A stretch of 64,000 bases of DNA from Methanosarcina barkeri MS (GTDB lineage Archaea; Halobacteriota; Methanosarcinia; Methanosarcinales; Methanosarcinaceae): the NCBI RefSeq assembly GCF_000970025.1, contig NZ_CP009528.1:3087168-3151167 (forward strand), in the 5' to 3' direction. The translations under genes and the position numbers were made by a program. The notes below the pieces were generated by a model. It was not told the DNA's origin and did not search any database. It saw only the letters and a list, made by a program, of their open reading frames with translations. How positions within the stretch are numbered: position 1 is the first letter of the stretch; the number at the start of each line of letters is the position of its first letter. Below are positions 11,661 through 21,700 of the stretch, one piece after another.

Positions 11661-12680
11661 TCAAGCGTAATATTCGTCTCTTGCCTCGACCATCGCTTTA
11701 ATGTGGGAAAGCGGAGTCATAGGTGCAATTCCGCAGCCAGGCGCCAGTACGTCTACACCTTCGGAAATAGCTTTTTTCGATTCTTCTTTTATCTTATCGA
11801 TCGGACCTGGGAGCAGAACAAAGGGGCTTGAGATATTTCCTACGAGCCTTGCCCTATCCCCAAGCACTTCCTTAGCCTTTTTAATACTGCCAACTTTTTC
11901 TTCAACGCTCAGACCTTCGAAACCGCAATCTGCCATATAGTCAAGGATCGGGGCCACACTTCCACAGATATGCAGAACCGTAACCGAATTTACGTTTGAG
12001 GAAAACTTATGCAGCCTTGACTGGAGTTCATTTTTAAAAGAATCCGGACTCATCAGGTCAGGAGATGCTACAGGATCGGCAACGGAGATGACATCTGCTC
12101 CTGCAACAACCATTGAATTTGCATATGCTATTGTAGCATCGGTTGCAAAATCCAGTACCTGATGTAATAGATCTGGCTTTTTAACAGACCATTTCATAAA
12201 GGACTTTACACTCGCCAGATCGGAAGCAAGAGTAACAGGTCCTTCCATTCCTCCTATAATAGGCACATCCGGTCCTACTCTTTCCCTTATAATTTTGATT
12301 GAATCAAGTACAGCTTGGATTCTGCCTATGTCAAGTAGGTTCTCAGGCATTTCCATACCCTCAAGGCTTTTAGGATACGGATGTGCAGTAACTGATGGCT
12401 GCCTATTTTTAGTTCCCATATTAACCTCACAACCCATAGCTTCGGCAAGCACAGTCAGGCAATACGGGACTCTTACAGCTTCAAGCCCGCTTAATTCATA
12501 GTTTGCAATCGCAAGCGTCGCCATTTTTTCAGGGTCAGAATGAGCCTCTGGCCAGGAAGACCCTACTTCATCCATTAGTTCAACGATTCCTGTCTGGGTT
12601 ACAGAACAGACCGGTACTTTATCTACTTCTTTACCTTCCAGCGCATTTAAAAGTCTCTCCTTAAGTGTCATCTCAGTCAT
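11661..12680 (-). CDS. mtaA: Methylcobamide:coenzyme M methyltransferase MtaA
   Basis: Zinc enzyme of the uroporphyrinogen decarboxylase superfamily that transfers the methyl group from methyl-MtaC to coenzyme M, giving methyl-CoM for methanogenesis. At 339 residues it equals the family length. Zinc ligands His237 and Cys239 (VLHICGS) and Cys316 (APGCGIAP) are present. VPVCSVTQTGIVELMD near the N-terminus and RVPYCLTVLAEAMGC are characteristic of MtaA. The start ATG has ggggag 5 nt upstream. It faces mtaCB tail to tail, so all three parts of the methanol system sit within 3.7 kb but on separate transcripts. Confidence 0.95.
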   Translation of the reverse strand: MTEMTLKERLLNALEGKEVDKVPVCSVTQTGIVELMDEVGSSWPEAHSDPEKMATLAIANYELSGLEAVRVPYCLTVLAEAMGCEVNMGTKNRQPSVTAHPYPKSLEGMEMPENLLDIGRIQAVLDSIKIIRERVGPDVPIIGGMEGPVTLASDLASVKSFMKWSVKKPDLLHQVLDFATDATIAYANSMVVAGADVISVADPVASPDLMSPDSFKNELQSRLHKFSSNVNSVTVLHICGSVAPILDYMADCGFEGLSVEEKVGSIKKAKEVLGDRARLVGNISSPFVLLPGPIDKIKEESKKAISEGVDVLAPGCGIAPMTPLSHIKAMVEARDEYYA

Positions 12681-13640
12681 AATTATCTCCCCATGTTAAG
12701 ATTCAATTTGTAAGTTTTTAATCTTTTGAGTTCTCTACGACCTTCTCGTATGCTACTGATCTTTTAGATCGATAACTTATAGTTTTCTAACCCTTAGAGG
12801 CATATCAAAATATTCAGAGTTACTGTCAAAGGCAAGTAACCACCTTCGGAAAAATTAAATCCCCATGCCCAGATTGGCTAGTATGGTCTGAGTCGGTTTC
12901 CCGAATTGCCTCTTCCTGTTTCATTCTTTTCTCTGAGGAGAATAAGTCCACAGGCTCTTGTCCCACTATCCGTATGAAAAACGTGTTTGGTTATAAAATA
13001 ATTTTGCTTAGCAAATATTATTTGAAAGTACCATTTATTTTATGCGTCTATCCCGAAACTAATATTATATTGAAATTATGGCTCTGTAGAAATCCGATCT
13101 TAACTGACACCATCAGACTAAATTATAATAATGAGATTTGATGTGATGAAATCTAATTAAAAATATTTTATATATTTTATACGAGAGGCTTTCTACAAAG
13201 ATATTTTTAGAATAAATATGAATAAAATTTACAAAAGAATTACTATTTCGTAACTATTCAGCCGGGGTAAAACAAGATCAATAGTCATTGTCATTAAGAT
13301 TCAACATACCATTAAGATTCAACGCACAAATATTTTCGAATAAATTTTATTTGATTATTGGCTATTGATTGTGTTTTATCTTTGTTCATCAATCATTTAT
13401 TTAACTCCTTGTTTTCATCAAAATCGACATCAATCAGCTTTTTTGGTGGGTAGAATAGTTACGTTTAAATAATATAAAACAAATTTTACAAAAATTTTGA
13501 GATATTGTCAAATGTAAAAAGCATTTTTATTTATTTATGTGCATTATTCAAAGAAAAAATTGCATTCGTTTTCAAAAATGTACATTTTAATATTTTTAAA
13601 TATAATCGTTTATAATATAAAAAATAAAGGACTTGATTAT
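12681..13640. other. Long intergenic region with probable mtaA leader
   Basis: On the minus strand a TATA-like ttattttataacc lies near 13000-13012. A start near 12980 would give mtaA a leader of about 300 nt with several short inverted repeats. Further right the DNA is very AT-rich, with two direct copies of attaagattcaac near 13290-13322. No RNA or protein gene recognised. Confidence 0.4.
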
Positions 13641-15317
13641 ATGGATAATCTTCATGAAGCACTGGAGAGACAAAATATTGCTTATTTTTCAATGGAGATA
13701 GGCCTTCGTAGTGACATCGCAACATATGCAGGAGGATTAGGGGGTCTTGCAGGTGATGCTATCCGCTCAGCTGCGGATCTAAATATTCCATTTGTAGCAG
13801 TAACACTAGTAAGTAATAAAGGATATTTTAGACAGACTCTTGACCCTGCAGGAAATCAGATAGAACATAAGGATGAGTGGAATCCTGCCCATTTTATGAC
13901 TCTTTGCAAAGAAGAAGTAAAAGTAAAAATTCAGGATAGAGACGTTAAAATCAGAGCCTGGATTTATACTTACAAGAGCCATATCGGAGGCTGCGTGCCA
14001 ATAATTTTTCTAGATACAAATGTTGAAGGAAATGAATCGGAAGACCGCAAGATTACGGATTTTCTATATGGAGGCGATCAACGTTATAGACTCAAGCAGG
14101 AAATAGTACTCGGAATAGGAGGAGTACGGATGCTTAATGCTCTTGGGTTCAGAGTCAGAAAGTACCATATGAATGAAGGGCATTCAAGCTTACTTGCTCT
14201 AGAACTTTTGAAGCAAAACAGCGTAGACCCAAAAAAAGTAAAGGAGCTTTGTATCTTTACTACCCATACTCCAGTGGAAGCAGGGCATGATAAATTTGAT
14301 TACGGGCTTGTAAAAGACCTAATCAAGGATAAAAACAATGTTGAAATCCTCCGTAAGTTTGGAGGGCAAAACTACTTTGATACAAGCATTTTTGCTATGA
14401 ACTTGTCGAATTATATCAATGGCGTTACAAAAAGACACAGCCAGATCTCAAGTGCACTTTACCCTGGTTATAAAATTAATGCCATTACAAATGGTGTTCA
14501 TTCCTATACATGGGCTTCCCCTTATTTCAGAAAGCTTTATGATCGCTATCTTCCGGATTGGGAAAATGAACCTGAACTTCTGATAAGAGTTGGAGAAATT
14601 CCAGACACTGAAATATGGGAAGCACATTGGAGTGCAAAAAGAGATTTAATCGACGAGGTGAACAAAAAAACAGGCGTCGGAATGGATTATGATACTCTTA
14701 CAATAGGCTTTGCACGGCGTATGACATCATATAAGCGTCCAACTTTAATTTTTTCTGATCTTGAGATGCTTAGGAGTATTAATAAAAGAGGTAAAATTCA
14801 GCTTATTTTTGCAGGTAAAGCCCATCCTAATGATGAAGCCGGAAAACAAATTATAAGGGATATTTTTAAAATAATAGAAACTCTTCGTGACGACATAAAA
14901 ATTGTGTTTCTAGAAAATTATAATATGGATCTTGCTGCAAAAATGGTTTCTGGAGTTGATGTCTGGCTTAATACTCCTAACTGTCCCTACGAAGCATCAG
15001 GTACAAGTGGTATGAAAGCTGCTCATAATGGAGTAGTGAATTTTAGCGTGCTTGATGGTTGGTGGATTGAGGGATGGATTGAAGATGTGACAGGCTGGTC
15101 TATTGGGCCCAAACCAGATGAAAAAATTTCGATTGAAGAGATAAGAACTGCTGAGCTTAGAGATCTCTATTACAAACTCTACTACATCATTGTCCCTATG
15201 TACTACGAACAAAAAGACGAATGGCTCAAGCTAATCAATAATTCGATAGGTATGATAGCATCTTATTTTAACAGTCATAGGATGATGAGGTATTATGTCA
15301 CACAGGCTTATCTTTGA
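13641..15317 (+). CDS. glgP: Alpha-glucan (glycogen) phosphorylase, short GT35 form
   Basis: Releases glucose-1-phosphate from storage glycogen by phosphorolysis. The start at ATG 13641 (MDNLHEALERQNIAYFSMEI) has aaagga upstream; the longer upstream frame is AT-rich and unlike the family. Landmarks: YFSMEIGL, TYAGGLGGLAGD (about 25-36), KYHMNEGHSS (active-site His region), TNGVHSYTWASP, FARRMTSYKRP, and GTSGMKAAHNG, where Lys459 should hold pyridoxal phosphate. The 559 residues are short compared with muscle or E. coli phosphorylases (over 800) but usual for the archaeal/bacterial alpha-glucan phosphorylase group. It lies 509 nt before a GT4 glycosyltransferase on the same strand, which suggests a glycogen pair. 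Confidence 0.9.
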   Translation: MDNLHEALERQNIAYFSMEIGLRSDIATYAGGLGGLAGDAIRSAADLNIPFVAVTLVSNKGYFRQTLDPAGNQIEHKDEWNPAHFMTLCKEEVKVKIQDRDVKIRAWIYTYKSHIGGCVPIIFLDTNVEGNESEDRKITDFLYGGDQRYRLKQEIVLGIGGVRMLNALGFRVRKYHMNEGHSSLLALELLKQNSVDPKKVKELCIFTTHTPVEAGHDKFDYGLVKDLIKDKNNVEILRKFGGQNYFDTSIFAMNLSNYINGVTKRHSQISSALYPGYKINAITNGVHSYTWASPYFRKLYDRYLPDWENEPELLIRVGEIPDTEIWEAHWSAKRDLIDEVNKKTGVGMDYDTLTIGFARRMTSYKRPTLIFSDLEMLRSINKRGKIQLIFAGKAHPNDEAGKQIIRDIFKIIETLRDDIKIVFLENYNMDLAAKMVSGVDVWLNTPNCPYEASGTSGMKAAHNGVVNFSVLDGWWIEGWIEDVTGWSIGPKPDEKISIEEIRTAELRDLYYKLYYIIVPMYYEQKDEWLKLINNSIGMIASYFNSHRMMRYYVTQAYL

Positions 15318-15369
15318 AAGTCTTTAAAATCTAACTGGATTCAATTTAGAAAAAGTACTTAAACTGACG

Positions 15370-15420
15370 AATCAAAGTTGCGCTGGCACACCCCGCTGCA
15401 AGCAACGGGGTATGTTGACG
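15370..15420. repeat. Dispersed hairpin repeat, copy 2
   Basis: atcaaagttgcgctggca, then accccg (15390-15395), a 10-base loop and cggggt (15406-15411): a perfect 6-bp stem. Relatives at 1284-1322 and 38523-38575. It lies about 50 nt after the glgP stop, so it could act as a 3'-end structure. Confidence 0.65.
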
Positions 15421-15464
15421 CTGCCACTCAAAAATTCGACTGAAATAGATGATAATTTATAGTG

Positions 15465-15548
15465 AGATCATATAAATTATACATATTTATGTAGATCATA
15501 TAAATTATACATATTTTTGCAGATCATATAAATTATATGTATTTCTGT
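15465..15548. repeat. Tandem repeat, 28-bp unit, 3 copies
   Basis: Units at 15465-15492, 15493-15520 and 15521-15548, each starting agatcatataaattata. Not CRISPR: the copies abut without spacers. The rest of 15549-15826 is AT-rich intergenic DNA upstream of the GT4 gene. Confidence 0.95.
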
Positions 15549-15826
15549 TTAATTGTTTGTCTCTTTAACTGTATTTTTAGCAGAAAGAACTGCAAATTGT
15601 TAGATTAGCAAAAGAAATGAAGTAAAAAATATTTAGACGTAAATATAAAAAGAGAACTATTTAGAGCCTATTCAAAAAGTGATTAGATGTTATAACTTTT
15701 ACAATACGAAACATAATAATGGAACTGATATTCTAATACTACAGACCTATTGTAACCTTTCAACATTCATTACCAACTTTTTGGATAAGCTCTCGTTCTC
15801 TGTTACAAAAAGAGGTAAGTAGGGTT

Positions 15827-17011
15827 ATGAAAAAAATGAGAATAGGAATGTTTACCTGGGAAAGTTTATATTCAATGCGGGTTGGAGGTATTTCGCCCCA
15901 TGTATCCGAACTCTCTGAGGCTCTTGCAGCAGAGGGACATGAGATTCACCTGTTTACACGAGACCGTAAAGATAAAGATGAAATAATAAATGGGGTTTAT
16001 TATCACAAAATTGCCTGTGATCAAAGCGGGGGAATTGTTGAACAGATGAACCGGATGTGTGATGCCATGTACTGCCGGTTCCTTGAAGTGAGAGAAAGCA
16101 CAGGAGAGTTTAATGTATTACATGGTCACGACTGGCACCCAGTAAATGTTCTTTGCAGGATAAAAGCCCAGTTTGGACTGCCCTTTGTGCTAACTTTCCA
16201 CAGTACAGAATGGGGACGTAATGGAAATCATCATGGAGATTGGTGGGAAGCAAAGGAAATCTCACATAGAGAGTGGCTTGGAGGCTATGAATCTTCGGAA
16301 ATTATCATAACCTCGACCATATTGAAAGAAGAAATCAAGCAAATTTACAAAATCCCTGACTACAAGCTCTGGGAAATTCCTAACGGCATAAACGTGGGAA
16401 AAATAAAAAGGCAAATCGACCCTGGTGATGTGAAAAGGCAATACGGTATCCATCCCTGTCTTCCAGTGGTGCTTTTCACGGGAAGGATGTCTTATCAGAA
16501 AGGGCCTGACCTGCTGGTGGAAGCTGCTGCTAAAGTCCTGAAGAAGAGGAATGCCCAGTTTGTGCTTATCGGTGAAGGAGAAATGCGCGCTCATTGTGAA
16601 TATAGAGCTCAAAAACTTGGCATTGGAGATTCATGCAATTTCCTCGGGTATGCTCCGGATAATACCGTAATAGACTGGTTCAATGCCTGCGACCTCGTGT
16701 GCGTGCCCAGCCGGAATGAACCCTTCGGAATTGTGGTGCTTGAAGCCTGGGATGCAAAAAAACCTGTCGTTGCAAGTGATGCAGTAGCCCTTGTAGAAAA
16801 TTTCAAGACAGGCGTTATTACTCATAAGGAACCGTCTTCTATTGCATGGGGCCTTAATTATGTCCTTGAAGGGCTTGGCCACAACCGGATGGGAGAGAAA
16901 GGTTACGACCTTATTAAAAAGCGATATAACTGGAAAATAATAGCTGAAAAAACTCAAGAAGTATACAAAAAAATTATAGAAAAACAAGAATTAAAGGACA
17001 AAAATGCATAA
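15827..17011 (+). CDS. GT4-family glycosyltransferase, probable glycogen synthase
   Basis: A 394-residue GT-B enzyme. The N-terminal domain has MFTWESLYSMRVGGISPHVS with the glycine-rich acceptor loop, LFTRD, and HGHDWHPVNV (about 100-110). The C-terminal nucleotide-sugar domain has VVLFTGRMSYQKGPDLL and EPFGIVVLEAWDAKKPVVAS, the E-x7-E motif of GT4. The closest assignment is an archaeal glycogen/starch synthase-like GT4 enzyme that adds glucose from ADP- or UDP-glucose to glycogen; the donor cannot be read from sequence. The start ATG follows agaggtaagtagggtt. Position next to glgP supports a role in storage polysaccharide. Other GT4 roles, such as cell-surface glycosylation, remain possible. 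Confidence 0.85.
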   Translation: MKKMRIGMFTWESLYSMRVGGISPHVSELSEALAAEGHEIHLFTRDRKDKDEIINGVYYHKIACDQSGGIVEQMNRMCDAMYCRFLEVRESTGEFNVLHGHDWHPVNVLCRIKAQFGLPFVLTFHSTEWGRNGNHHGDWWEAKEISHREWLGGYESSEIIITSTILKEEIKQIYKIPDYKLWEIPNGINVGKIKRQIDPGDVKRQYGIHPCLPVVLFTGRMSYQKGPDLLVEAAAKVLKKRNAQFVLIGEGEMRAHCEYRAQKLGIGDSCNFLGYAPDNTVIDWFNACDLVCVPSRNEPFGIVVLEAWDAKKPVVASDAVALVENFKTGVITHKEPSSIAWGLNYVLEGLGHNRMGEKGYDLIKKRYNWKIIAEKTQEVYKKIIEKQELKDKNA

Positions 17012-17255
17012 GACAAATATTTAAAAGGCACTGTGCTTAATTTAGCTTGAAAATGTTGCCATTTGCAAGCACTTTCATTGGTTGTGCATGTTATTCAAAG
17101 AATATCACGTTCGTTTTCTGTAAAACTTGCTCTATAACATTTATTCTTCTTTTTAATTACTAAACGATGCATTCAACTTTACAACTGTGTAATAAAATTA
17201 TTATATATTAACAGAAAGTTGCAGATAATACAAATAATATATGTAAATACATCAG

Positions 17256-17268
17256 ACAATATATAAAG
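17256..17268 (+). promoter_or_regulatory. TATA box of the macrodomain gene; near-leaderless transcript expected
   Basis: aatatataaag ends 23 nt before the ATG at 17291, so transcription should start at or a few bases before the start codon. The region 17012-17255 shows nothing else. Confidence 0.6.
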
Positions 17269-17290
17269 AACCGAAGCAAAAGAGCAGGTT

Positions 17291-17791
17291 ATGGTACGTA
17301 TTTCGGACAGGATAACAGTAATTAAGGGAGACATCGTAAAACTGAAAGTGGATGCAATCGTAAATGCCGCAAATTCAACTCTACTTGGAGGCGGAGGAGT
17401 TGATGGCGCTATCCATAGATCTGCAGGGCCAGGATTGTTGGAAGAATGTAAAGGTTTAAAAGGCTGTGCCACAGGAGAAGCAAAAATTACAAAAGGATAT
17501 TTTCTGCCTGCAAAATGGGTAATACATACTGTTGGGCCGGTATGGCAGGGGGGACAGAAAGGAGAGGATAGCTTGCTGGCTTCCTGCTACAGAAAAAGCC
17601 TTGAACTTGCAAGAGAGTATACTATAAAAACCATTGCCTTTCCAGCTATAAGTACTGGAGCATATAACTTTCCTTCAGAAAGAGCTGCAGGAATTGCAAT
17701 TTTCGAAATCACTAAATTCCTTCAGGAAAATGAATTGCCTGAAAAGGTTTTTCTTGTTTGTTTCAATAAAGAAACATGCAGGCATCTTTAG
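17291..17791 (+). CDS. Macrodomain protein, probable O-acetyl-ADP-ribose / ADP-ribose hydrolase
   Basis: A single-domain protein of 166 residues, normal for stand-alone macrodomains. Motifs: [20 protein letters not shown] (GDI and the VNAAN ligand loop, residues 5-29), [17 protein letters not shown] (glycine-rich phosphate loop), and [14 protein letters not shown] (residues 117-130, second phosphate loop). These define the MacroD/YmdB-like group, which removes ADP-ribose from proteins or deacetylates O-acetyl-ADP-ribose in the cytoplasm. A TATA box 23 nt upstream suggests its own near-leaderless promoter. The C-terminus is slightly short (ends [11 protein letters not shown]) just before the 12-bp satellite. 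Confidence 0.92.
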   Translation: MVRISDRITVIKGDIVKLKVDAIVNAANSTLLGGGGVDGAIHRSAGPGLLEECKGLKGCATGEAKITKGYFLPAKWVIHTVGPVWQGGQKGEDSLLASCYRKSLELAREYTIKTIAFPAISTGAYNFPSERAAGIAIFEITKFLQENELPEKVFLVCFNKETCRHL

Positions 17792-17843
17792 GAAGCATCT
17801 TCAAAAATCTTTAAAGTTTAATTTAAATTTTAGACAAATTAGC

Positions 17844-18060
17844 TTTAGATATTATTTTAGGTATTATTTTAGAGATTATTTTAGAGATTATTTTAGAGAT
17901 TATTTTAGAGATTATTTTAGAGATTATTTTAGAGATTATTTTAGAGATTATTTTAGAGATTATTTTAGAGATTATTTTAGAGATTATTTTAGAGATTATT
18001 TTAGAGATTATTTTAGAGATTATTTTAGAGATTATTTTAGAGATTATTTTAGAGATTATA
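17844..18060. repeat. 12-bp satellite, about 18 copies
   Basis: Unit tttagagattat, with the first two copies variant (tttagatattat, tttaggtattat) and then near-perfect to 18060. Since 12 is a multiple of 3, every frame stays periodic; the plus frame would read (YFRD)n and the minus frame (IISK)n. It begins 53 nt after the macrodomain stop. Confidence 0.97.
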
Positions 18061-18410
18061 AGTATTTTCATTCACAGTATATTTATAATACGGTTGCCTG
18101 CAAAGTACATGAGAACATTTGTTAAAAAAGACATTTCAAAAAGAAACTGAAAATTGGCCTCCCACACTCAATTATTGAAGATCATTTATATACAATATTA
18201 GAAAATTAGATTTTAAACAAAAATTAATAATGACAATATACTTCGGGTTGGATGCCGTACTAAATTTAACGGTTAACACTGGTAAATCGTTAATGTTCTG
18301 GAAAAGAGGTTTAAACAATAAGTGAGAGGCAAAAACTCGCAAAAACTCATAAGTTGGAGAAAACAGAGCAAAATATTATAAAGGTCTGATAAAAAACTAG
18401 TACTTAAGTT

Positions 18411-18550
18411 TCGGCAGTGTCTCAAACTTGCTGTAAACTTGAAGTTAAGTTCTTGCATACTATGGAGAAATTGATATTTCGATATGAAATTTTCTACCCA
18501 ATAACTTATTGAGATTTGTAATTTTACAGAAAACAAACATGAAATTCTTC
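18411..18550. repeat. Dispersed ~140-bp repeat, copy A
   Basis: From tcggcagtgtctcaaac to ttttacagaaaacaaacatg it aligns along its length with 25650-25786 (cggcagtgtctcaaa, ttgctgtaaa, ttttacagaaaa, aacatga, attctt in the same order and spacing). No coding potential. Likely remnant of a mobile element. Confidence 0.7.
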
Positions 18551-18645
18551 GAATAACAGGCACAAAGAAATGAAAGTACTTTTCAAATCACAGTACTTTC
18601 ATGCTAAATTAGTACACTGCCCAAGTGTTAGATCTTTGAGCTTTC

Positions 18646-18745
18646 AGGAACAAAAGCAGGAAAGTGCAGAAATAGAATTAAGAAGTACAGGAACAGAAGC
18701 AGGAAAGTGCAGAAATAGAATTTGAAAGTACAGGAACAGAATTAG
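18646..18745. repeat. Tandem repeat, 43-bp unit, 2.3 copies
   Basis: Units at 18646-18688 and 18689-18731 and a partial third to 18745, each starting aggaacaaaagcaggaaagt or aggaacagaagcaggaaagt. It ends about 10 bp before the GGAGG of the TPR gene. Confidence 0.95.
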
Positions 18746-18762
18746 AAAAAAGACCGGAGGAG

Positions 18763-21700
18763 TTGGTTATCAATCACGATGAAGCTTTTCAAAGAGGACT
18801 GGGCCTGATTAAACAGAAAAGGTACGAAAAATCAATTAATGTCTTCAACAAGATTGTGGACAAAGATCCAGGTCATACAGGAGCTCTATTTAACAGAGGA
18901 CTCGCGCTACTGAAAATCAAAAAACCAGAAGAAGCCCTCGACTCCTTTGACCAGGTCCTGCACTTAGAGCCCGAAAATTTCGATGCCCTGTACAAAAAAG
19001 GAATTGCTCTGGCCACCCTTGAAAAGTTTGAAGCAGCTCTCGAAGCCTATGACAACGCACTTGAAATAAATCCTGAAAATCCAAAAATCTGGTACCATAA
19101 AGGACTGGCGTTTGCTGAACTGGAAAAAAATGAGGCTTCAATTCTTTGTTTTGAGAAAGCACTTGAGCTTGAACCGAAATGCGAAAGCGCCTGGTATGCC
19201 CGAGGCACCGTAACTGGAAAAGCCGGTAGCTATGAAGAAGCACTGGAATGTTTTGAGCACGCACTTGAGATCAACCCGAAAAACGCAGACGCTTGCTACT
19301 CAAAAGGCCTGGTTCTTGCAAAGCTTGAGAAGTACGAAAAAGCGCTGGAATGCTTTGATTCTCTGATTCGGGAAAACTCCAGACATAAAGATGCCTGGAA
19401 ACAAAAATATATTTCGTTGATAAAGCTGGGGAAGAACGAAGAAGCTCTGGAATGTGTTGACGTATTTTTAAGGAAATTTCCTGTTAGCGAGACTGCTCTC
19501 TATCAGAAGGGTATTCTTTTAAACAAACTTTCCCACTATGAAGATGCCGAGAAAACGTTTACTAAAATTTTAAAAATAAACCCAGGAAATAAAGAAATCT
19601 GGCTCAAGAAAGGTCTTGCTCTTATCCAGCTGCTCAGGCTCAATGATGCTATAAAAGCTTTCGAAGAAGCCATTAAGCTGGACCCTACTTATTTCGAAGC
19701 CTGGAATTACAAATGCCTTGCTCTAATGAAGCTTGAGGTCTATGAAGAAGCTCTGGAAGCCTTTGATTCTGTTCTTGAAATGTATCCAGAAACTAAAGAA
19801 ATCTGGTACAATAGGGCTCTTGCTCTCGTGAAACTGCAGCGCTTTGGAGAAGCTGCAAAATCTTTTTCCAAGACTGCCGAACTGGACCCTGCATACGGTG
19901 ATGCCCTTTACCAGCAGGGACGTTTGCTTGCCAGAGAAGGAAAGTATGAAGAAGCTCTCAAAGCCTTCGATTCCATGCTTGAACAAAATCCAGAATTTAT
20001 TAAGGCCCAAAAGCTCAGGGGCACTATGCTGATCAAGTTAGGCCGTATCGAAGAGGCTCTTGACTCTCTTTCACAGAGCCTTGAAAAAGAACCCGAAAAT
20101 TATGGGCTATGGCTGCAGCAAGGATTAATTCTCCTTGACAACGGAAAATTCGAGCCTGCCCTGAAAGCTCTTGAGAAAGTTGCGGAACTCAAACCCGATA
20201 ACGACGCATGCTGGATGAATAAGGGCTTTGCACTCTATTCCATGGATCGCTATGAAGAATCTCTGGAAGCTTTTGAAGAGGGTCTGCGGCTAAACCCATA
20301 TCTTGAGAAAGGCTGGAATAATAAAGGAATAGTGCTGGGAAAGCTTGGAAAAACGGAAGAAGCCCTAGAAGCTTTTGAAAAAGCTGTAAGCCTCAGGCCT
20401 GACTTTGAAGATGCCTGGAGAAATAGAGGACTGATTTTACTGGATGCCAACGAATATGAAAAAGCCGGCGAAGCCTTTGCCGAAGTTATTAAAATAAGTC
20501 CTGAAGACCTTGACTCCATTTACAACAGGGGAACAGCCCTGCTAAAACTCGGAAAAACGGAAACTGCCCTGGAATGCTTTGAAAAAGTTCTGTCCCTTAA
20601 TCCCGATTATCCTGATTTATTATATAGCCTTGCAGCTGCACAGGCGAAGCTAGGAAAGCAGAAAGAAGCCCTGGAAACCTTTGAAAAACTAGTTGCCAAA
20701 AATCCCGAAGATCTGGAAATCCAGTGCAGGAAAGGAAAATTTGCAATGGAAATCGGAAAATATGAGACTGCACTTAAAGCTTTTGATCAGGTTCTCAGTG
20801 AGAATCCGGATTTTAGGGAAGCCTGGTATAGAAAAGGGCTTGCCCTGATAAAACTGGAACGCTTTGAAGAGGCTATCAGAGCTTTTGATGAAGTAATTAT
20901 AGAAAATCTAAATTATAAAGAGATAGGTAGCTCTGATTATAAAGAGCTAAAAAATCTCGATCATGATGACATAGATAACCCAGTATGTGATGAGATAAAG
21001 AGTCCTGATTACGAAGACGAGAACCCTGATTACGAAGATGAAAATCCGGACTACGAAAACGCAAGTACTTACAAAGGATTTGCGCAAATGCAGCTTGGAA
21101 AGTATCTCCCTGCCCTAGAAACCTTTGAGAGCGCTCTTGAAGAAAAGCCAGATTCTGATATTCTCTGGTACTACAGAGGCCTTAGCCTGTATAGGATAAA
21201 CATGTTAGAAGAAGCAGCGTGTGCCTTTGAGTCTGCAATTCGTCTTAATCCTAAAATGCAAGAAGCCCTCGAGTATAGAGCTCTATGTCTGTTTGAAACC
21301 GAACAATACAAAGCTGCCCTGGAGTCTCTTGAAGCTGTACTTGAAAGAAATCCGGAGAACCTTTCCGTACTCCATAAAAAAGCTATTTGTTTCCTGCAGT
21401 TAAGGAAGTATAAATCCGGAGCTAAAACCCTTTCCAGAGTACTGGAACTTGACCCTGACAACAAAGAAGCAAAGTTTGAGCTGGGGATCGCCAGTTTCGA
21501 ATCCGGAGAGTACAATAAAGCCCTGTCTCTTTTTGAAGAAGTAAGTAAGGACTCAGATAAAGGCTTTTTTGTATACTGCCCTGAAAAAAACTCATCTGAA
21601 CAAAATAACTCTAAACAAAATCTTTCTGGGCAAAATAACTCTAAACAAAGTATATCTGAACAAAATTTCACTAAACAAAACTTCTCTAAACAAAGTATGT

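Larger units (their letters stand above)
18061..18762. other. Intergenic before the TPR gene
   Basis: Holds a dispersed repeat (18411-18550) and a 43-bp tandem repeat (18646-18745). No gene recognised otherwise. Confidence 0.5.

Noticed and set aside
13539-13640. N-terminal 34-codon extension of the phosphorylase
   Set aside because: AT-rich, unlike the family, and the internal ATG 13641 matches the usual N-terminus.
15465-15548. Possible CRISPR array
   Set aside because: The three 28-bp units are directly adjacent; no spacers and no cas genes.
17694-18125. Frames coding (YFRD)n on plus and (IISK)n on minus
   Set aside because: Product of the 12-bp satellite; no start signal or family, and the plus frame overlaps the end of the macrodomain gene.
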